In this document: one piece after another, positions 1-7,350 of the stretch
Numbering within the stretch: the first letter of the stretch is position 1
Layout of the letters: each line of letters starts with the position of its first letter
Virus record (IMG/VR): IMGVR_UViG_3300020204_000397
Span: 1 to 22,876 of that record
Origin: a virus
Reading direction: 5' to 3' (one strand)
Length of the DNA stretch: 22,876 nucleotides
Notes under the pieces: generated by a model
Told to the model about the DNA's origin: nothing
Databases searched by the model: none
Seen by the model: the letters and a program-made list of their open reading frames with translations, nothing else
Program-made: the position numbers and the translations under genes

Positions 1-3000
1 AATAATAATTAGTTGTAGACTTTAATGGTGTTGTAACAAATGGTGTGTATATTGTATTATTCACTGTTGGCAATAATAAAGCTCTTTTACTATTATTATT
101 AAACACAGTATGTTGTGATAGTGATAATGTTACAATATTATCAAAACCAAATGAAGGTGGTGCTGGTGAGTAGTTTGCTGCAATACTTTCATCAGGACAT
201 AAATAATAATAAGGTAGTGTTGATGTAAATCCAGAAAATTCATTACAAGTTACACCACTAACAACGTATGTTTCACTTATTTTAAAATTATATGGTTCAA
301 AATATAAATTGTTAGATGGTAAATCATTTTGTGTTATTAAGTGTGATATTGGCTTAACACCAACATTTTGACCCTTTATTGGTATATTTAAAAAATATTC
401 ACCATCAACAATTGGTCCTAATCCAAAGTTTTTACCAAATATCCTTGATAAATCGTAACGATTATATTGTTTTGGTGAATGTGGGTCAACACCTCTTGTT
501 ATAATTAAAATTTCAAAATTACCATATTGTGGTATTTCTTCAATAATTTTTAGATAATTTTCATATTGATAAGACCCAAGTGGTGGATTGTTCAATATAT
601 CACATTTATTTCTATAAACAAAAGTACTATCGTGTTGTAAATATTTATTTGGGAAATCTTGGGGGTTTGTAAAGTCAGCCAAAGATATAAATTGTGAATA
701 GGTATAACCAGATATTATCTGAAAATATTCTAAATCAATATTATACTTTAAATATGTTTCTGTTTGACCGGTATTACTTAGTGTATATTGAACCTCTGAA
801 TTTGAATTATGAGACTGAGCGTATCGTACTGTAACGATAGTTGATCCTGTCACACTTGTACCTGTTACAGCATTATTACCAAATTGATTTTCTGAAAAAT
901 TAACCCCATTGTGAAAACTTGTACCAGTTAAATTTTGATTACATAATGATAATTTTCCTTCTTGGAAGGTGAATAAATTTCCAACACCTATTTGTCCTAG
1001 TGTTCCTCGTTTTGCTAAAACAATTAAAACTTGATCTTGATGTTTTGTATTATTTTGTGGTTTGTTAAATGTTACTTCAATTTTATTTACATTGTCAAAA
1101 TATTTTTGTCTTAAATTAAATTCATTAAGTTTTTGAGATAATGTTTCGGTAAAAGGTTTTGCAAAAAATCTATGATTTATAAAATTTTTTTTCTGTGCTG
1201 AAAATAAAAAATGATTTGGTGCATGCAAAAAATAATTTCCTGGTATTCCATAATAATCATCATTTGAATCCAAAGATTCGCTACCACTAAACAATCTTTG
1301 AAATCCTAGTGTAGCAGATGTTAATACATTATCTTCAATCCACCCTTCTTGTATTGCATAACTTAATGATTTATAACCACAAGCAACAGGTTCAAATATA
1401 GACAAAGGAGGCATACAAGAGGGGGTTGTTATACAATAATAAGGACCTAAAATTGCTGAACTCAAGTCTGGTTGAGTTACATTAGGGTGAGTTAGTTTTG
1501 TATAATTTAAAGGTAAATTTATAGGTGCTAAAAAACTATTATCCGTGATAGCAGTTGTGGGAATTCCGAGTGGTAAGTCCTCAACAGAAATTTGAGATTG
1601 TGCATTTAATATTTCTTGATTAATTGATGATTCACTAATATTATTTGCTTCAGAAAAATCGGCTGGACCACATTCACAATCACATGTTGTACAATCTGGA
1701 TACGATAACATTGGTAAACCGAGTCTTGGGAAATTATCAATATTGATTAAGTATTTTAATGTGAGACCAATCAATGCTAATCCTGCTGCAATCATAAATA
1801 CCATTTTTAAAAATTGTTTTCCGATTTGTATAATTGTTGAAATTGAGATTATTGGTCCGGCAAAATTTGCATCACCTAATGATCCGATATAGTAATATAA
1901 GTCAACTCCAGCGTCAACACCAAGATATGTTACATATATCCCTAAGAAAATTAGAAGGATTTTTAATATTGGCCAAATAAAAGATATTAAATGTGCTATA
2001 AATAATAATGGAACAAAAACAAGTGGTGTTAAAATAGACATAAATAAATTAAATATAAAAAATAAAAAATCAAAATTTCTTATAGCATCATTTACTGGAA
2101 ATGTGTTTGTTGTTGATTTACAAGTTCTGTTATCAATTTCTTTAATACCAAGATGTCTTGCTCGGCCAAGACCTTTTTTATATCGATCAAGGAACATAGC
2201 AGTTGTATACACTTTATTATAATGAAATTCATAAAAAGTGTCTTCACAATTTAAGGCCGCTTCTGGGTCTGCATAGTCATCCCAGTCTAAACTAAATGAA
2301 TATGATTTGAATAAATTCAAATATTCTTTATTATAAAACTTATATATTATAGTTGCGGGTTGGTTTGGATCTTCTGGAACCAAAGTTATATTTACAAAAT
2401 CATTTGGTGTTTCTGTTGATATTACTTGTGTATCACCATAATATGTCGTCCAAGGTCCACCTGAATTTGGCCCTATTTCAACAGAATAACTTGATAAATT
2501 AACCGAATCATCAAAAACTAATCCACTATCACCAAGAGGACCAAAAATAAGAGTATTCTGACCTCCTTGTGTTGTTCCAGATAAAGTTTGTACTATACCA
2601 GTTTTCAGTGGGTCACTATTATAAGTTGAAGCAGTCCACCCATGTTCTTTAATGTTTGGAACAAAATAATTTGCTCTAAGAACTTCATTTTGTAAACCGC
2701 CTTCATTTTCCCACTTGAACTTGAATCTGTATCTTGCTTTTGTTGGAATCCCAACTTTTGGGTCGTTTGATAGTGATTGTTCGCCAAATTCATTTGTAAA
2801 TACATAATCCAAATTCATTGGTAGATTTACAAGGTATGAACCATCACCATCGATAATTTTGCCACCATTTGGTAATTTGAATTCTTCTAAAATTGGAAGT
2901 CCATTAACATCAACATTTATTGTCTGTCTTATTGATAATATTTGTCCTGGACCTGCAATTAACTCACAAAGATTTCCAGTATTGTTTTTTGGTTTACAAC

Positions 3001-3814
3001 TTACTCTTAATGAATCATCATCAGTTGTTGATATAATTGAACCCATAAATACGGCTTTGGGTTCAATATTAATGTTAGCTTCAGATTTTAAATCAAAGTC
3101 AACTCTTGTTATCCCTAATTGACAAACATCGGTATCACCCCAAAGTGGTGAAATATCAACAATTTTATTCAATGTTTTTATTTGTGGTAGTTCGTTCAAA
3201 TTTGTTGAGGATTTGAATGTGTTTCCATTGACTTGATTTTCTGTTGCAATTCCACTCTCAATTAAGTCGTGTGGTGTTAGTGAAAAACAACCCATATCAG
3301 ATAAATCAGCATCCAAGAAGACAGTTTGAGCTCCTAGTGGAACACCAAATATCATATAATCCCCACTTTCGTTGGTTCTTGTTGTGTATTTATAGTACTT
3401 GTCGTAAACTTCAATATAAGATTGGTCTAATAGGGTTTCTTCTTTTGTTGGGAAGTTCCCTGTTGCCGCATGGCCTTCATATGAAGGTATCTTAGGTAAT
3501 AAATTATACCTATAACCATCTTCATTGATATCTGATAGACTTCGATATGGATATAATTCACTTATTATCGGATTATTTTCATCTTCTGGTTGTAATGGTA
3601 TAAAGATAGAAATCATTGCATTTGGTAAACCAAATCCAGAATTTACAAAAACACGACCAACTATAACACCATAGTCAGAACATTGTCTACTATAAACATC
3701 ACTTTGTAAAATTTTTAATGAAAGTATATTAATCTGGTCAAAATCTTGGTCCAAATTAACTTTTATTGATTTGTCAACCCCAACCTGGGTTCTTACTCTA
3801 TATGATTTAGGCAT
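1..3814 (-). CDS. Very large putative virion protein with membrane-type segments, partial (3' end outside window)
   Basis: An open frame runs from an ATG at 3814 to the left edge without a stop, giving 1271 residues and no C-terminus. Residues about 40-165 (VIVGRVFVNSGFGLPNAMIS, later ESGDYMIFGVPLGAQTVFLD) resemble a carboxypeptidase-regulatory-like beta-sandwich. Residues about 583-634 are almost entirely hydrophobic, and a second hydrophobic stretch lies at about 655-691. Both look like transmembrane helices. They are followed by a cysteine cluster, C708-x2-C711-x-C713-x-C715. The rest resembles beta-rich phage structural protein. No signal peptide is visible. The gene follows the gp6-like gene after 74 bases, and in T4 that place is held by the large wedge protein gp7, so a baseplate or tail role is inferred from position only. 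I do not recognise the family. Weak leader: an A-rich stretch and no clear Shine-Dalgarno sequence. Confidence 0.85.
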   Translation of the reverse strand, partial: MPKSYRVRTQVGVDKSIKVNLDQDFDQINILSLKILQSDVYSRQCSDYGVIVGRVFVNSGFGLPNAMISIFIPLQPEDENNPIISELYPYRSLSDINEDGYRYNLLPKIPSYEGHAATGNFPTKEETLLDQSYIEVYDKYYKYTTRTNESGDYMIFGVPLGAQTVFLDADLSDMGCFSLTPHDLIESGIATENQVNGNTFKSSTNLNELPQIKTLNKIVDISPLWGDTDVCQLGITRVDFDLKSEANINIEPKAVFMGSIISTTDDDSLRVSCKPKNNTGNLCELIAGPGQILSIRQTINVDVNGLPILEEFKLPNGGKIIDGDGSYLVNLPMNLDYVFTNEFGEQSLSNDPKVGIPTKARYRFKFKWENEGGLQNEVLRANYFVPNIKEHGWTASTYNSDPLKTGIVQTLSGTTQGGQNTLIFGPLGDSGLVFDDSVNLSSYSVEIGPNSGGPWTTYYGDTQVISTETPNDFVNITLVPEDPNQPATIIYKFYNKEYLNLFKSYSFSLDWDDYADPEAALNCEDTFYEFHYNKVYTTAMFLDRYKKGLGRARHLGIKEIDNRTCKSTTNTFPVNDAIRNFDFLFFIFNLFMSILTPLVFVPLLFIAHLISFIWPILKILLIFLGIYVTYLGVDAGVDLYYYIGSLGDANFAGPIISISTIIQIGKQFLKMVFMIAAGLALIGLTLKYLINIDNFPRLGLPMLSYPDCTTCDCECGPADFSEANNISESSINQEILNAQSQISVEDLPLGIPTTAITDNSFLAPINLPLNYTKLTHPNVTQPDLSSAILGPYYCITTPSCMPPLSIFEPVACGYKSLSYAIQEGWIEDNVLTSATLGFQRLFSGSESLDSNDDYYGIPGNYFLHAPNHFLFSAQKKNFINHRFFAKPFTETLSQKLNEFNLRQKYFDNVNKIEVTFNKPQNNTKHQDQVLIVLAKRGTLGQIGVGNLFTFQEGKLSLCNQNLTGTSFHNGVNFSENQFGNNAVTGTSVTGSTIVTVRYAQSHNSNSEVQYTLSNTGQTETYLKYNIDLEYFQIISGYTYSQFISLADFTNPQDFPNKYLQHDSTFVYRNKCDILNNPPLGSYQYENYLKIIEEIPQYGNFEILIITRGVDPHSPKQYNRYDLSRIFGKNFGLGPIVDGEYFLNIPIKGQNVGVKPISHLITQNDLPSNNLYFEPYNFKISETYVVSGVTCNEFSGFTSTLPYYYLCPDESIAANYSPAPPSFGFDNIVTLSLSQHTVFNNNSKRALLLPTVNNTIYTPFVTTPLKSTTNYY

Positions 3815-3888
3815 TGAAGTTTCTTTTTTTCATAAATAGTTTATTTCCTATTTTAGAAAAATAATCCTTTTATAAAAAAAATAAATTA

Positions 3889-5727
3889 TCAAGAAAAGTT
3901 AACCCCCTTAAAGTTAAGAACTCTTACGTTAATATCTTTGTTTGGGAATCTAATTTGATACATTTGTGTTGGTTCAGCAAATATAGTATCAGCAATTAAT
4001 TCTATTTGTCTTGTCTCTGGGTCGATATATCTTTGTGATGTCTGTGATGACGAATATTGTCCACCAACTTTGTTAAAAAACTGAATGTCTGAAATACTAA
4101 TAACACCATCCAAATTTTGAATTCTTTTTCTTATTTCTGAAACATAAACATTTTCACCCATCTGTCTATTTCCAGGTGAAAAATATTGTGTTATTATATC
4201 AATAACTTGTGTAACGATGGTACCCTGGTTTTGACTAGCATCTAATACAACGTCAACATTACAACTTAAATCTATTACATTTGCACTCTCAACAGAAATA
4301 TAATCATTTATCATTCTATAATTTGATAGGTAATTTGCAATATTTTGTTTAAGTGTGTTTGATGTTATTTCTGTCAATTTACCATCACTATCATAAGATA
4401 ATAATTTAATTTTAATTTTATTATTTTCTTCTGTAATTGTAACTTTCGCTGGTGCCCCAAATTGTGAAGGCATTGTTCTTATTATTGATTCGTAGTCGTT
4501 AATTGTTACAGCTCTATTTTGTGCAGAAAAATTAAATGAAACCATTTGTCTTACTTCTTCAGTTGTTGGGTTGTTTGCACCACCAATTGCTGCTGTTACA
4601 TTATTACATCTTAGTGAATTGATAACACTACGATTAACATTATCAGATGGACCGTTAACTGCAAAATTTACACTACCAATTTGATTTATAACGTTTATAC
4701 CTAAATTTGATGAACTACCACCCCCAATTCTATATTGAATAAACATTGTTGTGTTTGGTTTTAACGCACTACCCAATGTTAGGTTGTTTGTATATTTTGA
4801 AAGGTCAAAAGATAATCCATCTCTTGCAAATTCTCTTACTTGGTCTTCAGCTGAAGTATTACCACCACCAAAAGTCATTTTAAAGAACCCTTCTGGGGTA
4901 TATTCAGTTATAAACTTATCAGTTGTTGTTACGTATTTTCCTACTTTAATTCCTGGACTATCTGAAGTCTTTGTTGGGTCTTCAATGAATACTCTATCAT
5001 CCATTAAAGCTTTGACTTCATACCATCTACTGTTTTGACCCAAAAACTCTTGTGTTGGTGGGATTGTAACGTATTGTGTTCCTTCTTTAATTAAAACACT
5101 TGTTATTCCTAATACATTTTTTTCTGGTAAAAAAAGTTCAAAGAAAGGTCTTACATCGTTTGGTGTTATCACTCTTTTGAATACTTTTGTAACACCATTT
5201 ACAACAACTTCACGTTTTATGATTGTATAATTTATAATCTTACCATTAGAATCAAAATTTGGGATTTTTAGCCTATTTGGTGAACCTTCTGCGTTTACTG
5301 CCGATGAAAAATCAATATCATAAACCGTTTCAAATGGTTGTCCACCTCCTAGTACTTGTGAACCTCGTCTTAATATACCACAATAACTAAGATTTTCTTT
5401 ATCACCAAAAGCAGGTACCGTTATTGAGAAATCGACTAAGGCAACTGATGGTCTTTGTCCTGGTACTTTTAAACCATATGTTCTTGCGATATTGAAAACC
5501 GATGACCTTTGTTGTGCATATTGAAGTACCGTTTCTTGGATACTTCTATCAATGTGGAATTGTAGGTTATCTGTTACAGCAGCATTTAAATCTAAAAATA
5601 CAGAAAAAATTCCAGCGTCATTAAAATTTTGTACAAGGTCGGGATAATATTGTCTTGTAAAATTTATTAATTCAGTTCTAATTCCCTGAAAATCTCTTGT
5701 TGTGTATGATATTTTCTTTTCCGCCAT
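3889..5727 (-). CDS. gp6: Baseplate wedge protein, T4 gp6 / baseplate J-like family
   Basis: This 612-residue protein matches the T4 gp6 (baseplate J-like) family, whose members dimerise into the inner ring of the contractile-tail baseplate; T4 gp6 is about 660 residues. The N-terminus has the family pattern: a Y-T-x-R-D-F start, an aspartate-rich NDAGIFSVFLDLNAAVTDNL stretch, then IDRSIQETVLQYAQQRSSVF and a GLKVPGQRPS turn at residues about 55-95. The central part is beta-rich. The C-terminal third has the typical VTINDYESIIRTMPSQFGAP segment followed by alternating alpha/beta DNVYVSEIRKRIQNLDGV-like elements. The start ATG shares one base with the stop of the gp25-like gene (TAATG), which indicates translational coupling of two proteins that assemble into the same wedge. 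Confidence 0.88.
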   Translation of the reverse strand: MAEKKISYTTRDFQGIRTELINFTRQYYPDLVQNFNDAGIFSVFLDLNAAVTDNLQFHIDRSIQETVLQYAQQRSSVFNIARTYGLKVPGQRPSVALVDFSITVPAFGDKENLSYCGILRRGSQVLGGGQPFETVYDIDFSSAVNAEGSPNRLKIPNFDSNGKIINYTIIKREVVVNGVTKVFKRVITPNDVRPFFELFLPEKNVLGITSVLIKEGTQYVTIPPTQEFLGQNSRWYEVKALMDDRVFIEDPTKTSDSPGIKVGKYVTTTDKFITEYTPEGFFKMTFGGGNTSAEDQVREFARDGLSFDLSKYTNNLTLGSALKPNTTMFIQYRIGGGSSSNLGINVINQIGSVNFAVNGPSDNVNRSVINSLRCNNVTAAIGGANNPTTEEVRQMVSFNFSAQNRAVTINDYESIIRTMPSQFGAPAKVTITEENNKIKIKLLSYDSDGKLTEITSNTLKQNIANYLSNYRMINDYISVESANVIDLSCNVDVVLDASQNQGTIVTQVIDIITQYFSPGNRQMGENVYVSEIRKRIQNLDGVISISDIQFFNKVGGQYSSSQTSQRYIDPETRQIELIADTIFAEPTQMYQIRFPNKDINVRVLNFKGVNFS

Positions 5728-6188
5728 TATATATTAAGTATTACAAAATCATTAGATTCAAATGCAGTGTTAGTCACTTTATAATCAATTCTAACTCTTG
5801 CTGTATATTCTTTTTGTGATAAACCAGGGACACGATATTCTCTTTGTCCTTCTGAATTTATGTATGTAGCACCAGGATCTTCTAAATCTGCAGTCGCTTC
5901 TTTAATTTCAATATTTGTCACTAAAACTCCTGGCATATATCTACCAACACTTTCTCTAATTTCAGATTCAATATCAGAAAATGTTGGCCCATCTAATGGT
6001 TCAAAAATAAATTCATATAGTCTTGTTCCAAAATCTGGTAAAAAATATCTGGTACCCTTTCTAGTTAATAAAAGATGAATTAAATTACTTCTTATTTCGT
6101 CGTCAGCAGTTTGTGTAACACCAAGATACTTACCAAGTGATGATTGTTCAAAAGGAAAAGCTAAACCATATGTTGTTCCGTATGCCAT
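5727..6188 (-). CDS. gp25: Baseplate wedge subunit, T4 gp25 / GPW family
   Basis: This 153-residue protein fits the gp25/GPW family of short baseplate wedge subunits with a lysozyme-unrelated fold; T4 gp25 is 132 residues. The diagnostic core at residues about 31-66 reads EIRSNLIHLLLTRKGTRYFL followed by PDFGTRLYEFIFEPLD, that is, the conserved L-x-T-x-x-G-x-R and P-x-(F/Y)-G-(T/S)-x-L-(Y/W) pattern. Next comes an (E/D)-I-x-x-x-I helix, RESVGRYMPGVLVTNIEI, which is also typical. The C-terminal 45 residues form a beta-rich extension (YRVPGLSQKEYTARVRIDYK). In a contractile tail this subunit joins gp6 and gp53-type proteins near the sheath start. A TATAAT hexamer at 6204-6209 precedes the gene, but it has no convincing -35 element. 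Confidence 0.9.
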   Translation of the reverse strand: MAYGTTYGLAFPFEQSSLGKYLGVTQTADDEIRSNLIHLLLTRKGTRYFLPDFGTRLYEFIFEPLDGPTFSDIESEIRESVGRYMPGVLVTNIEIKEATADLEDPGATYINSEGQREYRVPGLSQKEYTARVRIDYKVTNTAFESNDFVILNI

Positions 6189-6252
6189 ATAACATAAATA
6201 TACATTATAGTAATTTTGAATAAATAATTAAGTTTGTTACTTATAAATTATA

Positions 6253-7020
6253 TTAATCCAATTTATCTTTGTGCTTTTTGAAAAATTCTAGCGGAATATC
6301 TCTATGGGCTTTGCTGGTTTTTGTTAATACACCATTTTTTTCCATAGAAGTGAGAACTGATTTTATTGATGGATATCCACCCCAATTACCACTGTTTGAT
6401 AGTGAATAAACATTAGATGGTAGTTTACTATAAACCCTTGATGATGATGGGTCAATAAGTCCAATAAAATCATAGTCTTTTGGATTATTATCTATTTCTT
6501 TCCAGACTAACCTTCCGCCAGCTGAAAAACCCATAATCTTTGTCACATTTTTAGTGTCTTTTAGTTTTTCTAATTTTGAACCTTCATTATAATTTATAAA
6601 TTCAATATTTTTTGTTGATAGTCCAGCATTTTCCCATTGTGATTTCATCCAATTTGCCGTTGCATAACTTATACCACCAATAACTACTGTTGTTCCACCA
6701 CTTTCTGTTTTTGGTTTTTTATCATCTTTTTTTTCTTCGGTATCTTTTTCTTTATCTACTTCTGTATCTTTTTTTATTGTTTCAATTTTCTTTTCAACTT
6801 CTTTTTTTGAAGGTATGTCCTTTTTTTCAACTTCATCCTTATCTTGTAATTCAATACCGGTAACTTTTTTAAAAACATCTTTAACCTTATCTTTTAAATT
6901 GTCAAAATTTAATCCAATTTTATCCAAAACATCGTCATACCAAGCTTCGTTTAAATCTTTTGTTTCTTGATACTTTTCTATAATTCTTTTTAATTGACTT
7001 TCGGTTATTTTGATTTTCAT
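6253..7020 (-). CDS. Putative alpha/beta-hydrolase with N-terminal helix and charged linker
   Basis: The 255-residue protein has three parts. Residues 1-25 form an amphipathic helix (MKIKITESQLKRII) ending in L23-N-E25. Residues about 30-107 are extremely rich in Lys, Glu and Asp and look like a disordered or coiled linker. Residues about 108-255 look like a compact alpha/beta-hydrolase: a strand TVVIGGISYATANW, the nucleophile elbow G164-F-S166-A-G-G, then strand LID190PSS and KAH239RD. S166, D190 and H239 have the order and rough spacing of a Ser-Asp-His triad. The substrate cannot be read from the sequence; an esterase or lipase-like activity is the family expectation. The gene sits between the cysteine-motif gene and the baseplate wedge genes. 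The N-terminal helix resembles the leader I associate with several phage proteins, and the L-x-E could be a prohead-protease site (inference). No signal peptide is visible. Confidence 0.72.
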   Translation of the reverse strand: MKIKITESQLKRIIEKYQETKDLNEAWYDDVLDKIGLNFDNLKDKVKDVFKKVTGIELQDKDEVEKKDIPSKKEVEKKIETIKKDTEVDKEKDTEEKKDDKKPKTESGGTTVVIGGISYATANWMKSQWENAGLSTKNIEFINYNEGSKLEKLKDTKNVTKIMGFSAGGRLVWKEIDNNPKDYDFIGLIDPSSSRVYSKLPSNVYSLSNSGNWGGYPSIKSVLTSMEKNGVLTKTSKAHRDIPLEFFKKHKDKLD

Positions 7021-7048
7021 AATACTTTTATATTATAAATATATTAAT

Positions 7049-7077
7049 AAAAAAAAATCACTACTTTCGTAGTGATT
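7049..7077 (-). terminator. Rho-independent terminator overlapping the stop of the cysteine-motif gene
   Basis: The minus strand forms ATCACTAC, a GAAA tetraloop and GTAGTGAT, a perfect eight-base-pair stem (7076-7057) with the stable GNRA loop type, followed by eight T residues (7056-7049). The last codons and the TAG stop (7063-7061) lie inside the hairpin. The hydrolase ATG at 7020 is 28 bases further on. Confidence 0.9.
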
Positions 7078-7288
7078 CTTTTAGGTTTGTATTACCTTTT
7101 TGGTAAAGTGGTTCGTAGGGACAATGCCTACATTGGGACCCACAACATTTACCTCGTTTTATATGGAATGATTCGGTCATAACAATATTTCCAAATTTAT
7201 CCTTATAAAAGTCAGGTTCAGGAGATTTTTTAGTTGTCTCCTGAACATATAACTGTTGTATCCAATCTTTTGATGCGTTTACTGTCAT
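7061..7288 (-). CDS. Small CCG-x-x-CRHCPY cysteine-motif protein (DUF5522-like)
   Basis: This 75-residue protein carries KRGKCCGSQCRHCPYEP, with C48, C49, C53 and C56 and the adjacent R54-H55. Preceding residues DFYKDKFGNIVMTESFHIKR form a short beta-rich lead-in. The layout (tyrosine or phenylalanine, a V-M/F-T-E strand, then HxxRGxCCGxxCRHCPY) is how I remember the DUF5522 family of small bacterial proteins of unknown function, common in Bacteroidota. The assignment comes from the motif alone and was not tested by search. Four clustered cysteines suggest a metal site, probably zinc or iron-sulfur. The TAG stop lies inside the terminator hairpin described at 7049-7077. The gene stands between the ribonucleotide reductase and the hydrolase, which does not reveal its role. 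Confidence 0.75.
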   Translation of the reverse strand: MTVNASKDWIQQLYVQETTKKSPEPDFYKDKFGNIVMTESFHIKRGKCCGSQCRHCPYEPLYQKGNTNLKESLRK

Positions 7289-7310
7289 TTTAATTTTGTT
7301 TTCTCAAGTT

Positions 7311-7343
7311 AAAGTAAGGAACTTTTAATAAATTCCTTACTTT
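7311..7343 (-). terminator. Strong hairpin after the cysteine-motif gene's upstream neighbour, no clear T-tract
   Basis: An 11-base-pair perfect stem (AAAGTAAGGAA with TTCCTTACTTT) has an 11-base loop. It begins a few bases after the ribonucleotide reductase stop and lies in the leader of the cysteine-motif gene. On the minus strand only the stem's own TTT, then AACTTG, follows, so it is a weak terminator or a stabilising or processing hairpin. Confidence 0.55.
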
Positions 7344-7350
7344 TCTAATA

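Noticed and set aside
2605-2805. Short minus-strand open frame of 66 residues
   Set aside because: It is a shifted frame inside the 1..3814 gene, which is open throughout and coherent.
2859-3495. Two plus-strand open frames opposite the left-edge gene
   Set aside because: They are shadows of the minus-strand coding frame, without leader sequence or recognisable protein features.
3815-3888. Possible terminator or promoter in the gap before the left-edge gene
   Set aside because: The 74 bases are very A/T-rich but show no convincing stem or paired promoter elements.
6229-6250. Small inverted repeat between the hydrolase and gp25-like genes
   Set aside because: Only a five-base-pair A/T-rich stem (TAAGT/ACTTA) with no T run; too weak to call a terminator.
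7032-7037. TATAAT as a promoter for the hydrolase gene
   Set aside because: There is no usable -35 at 17 bases (TGATTT), and the start would fall on or next to the ATG.
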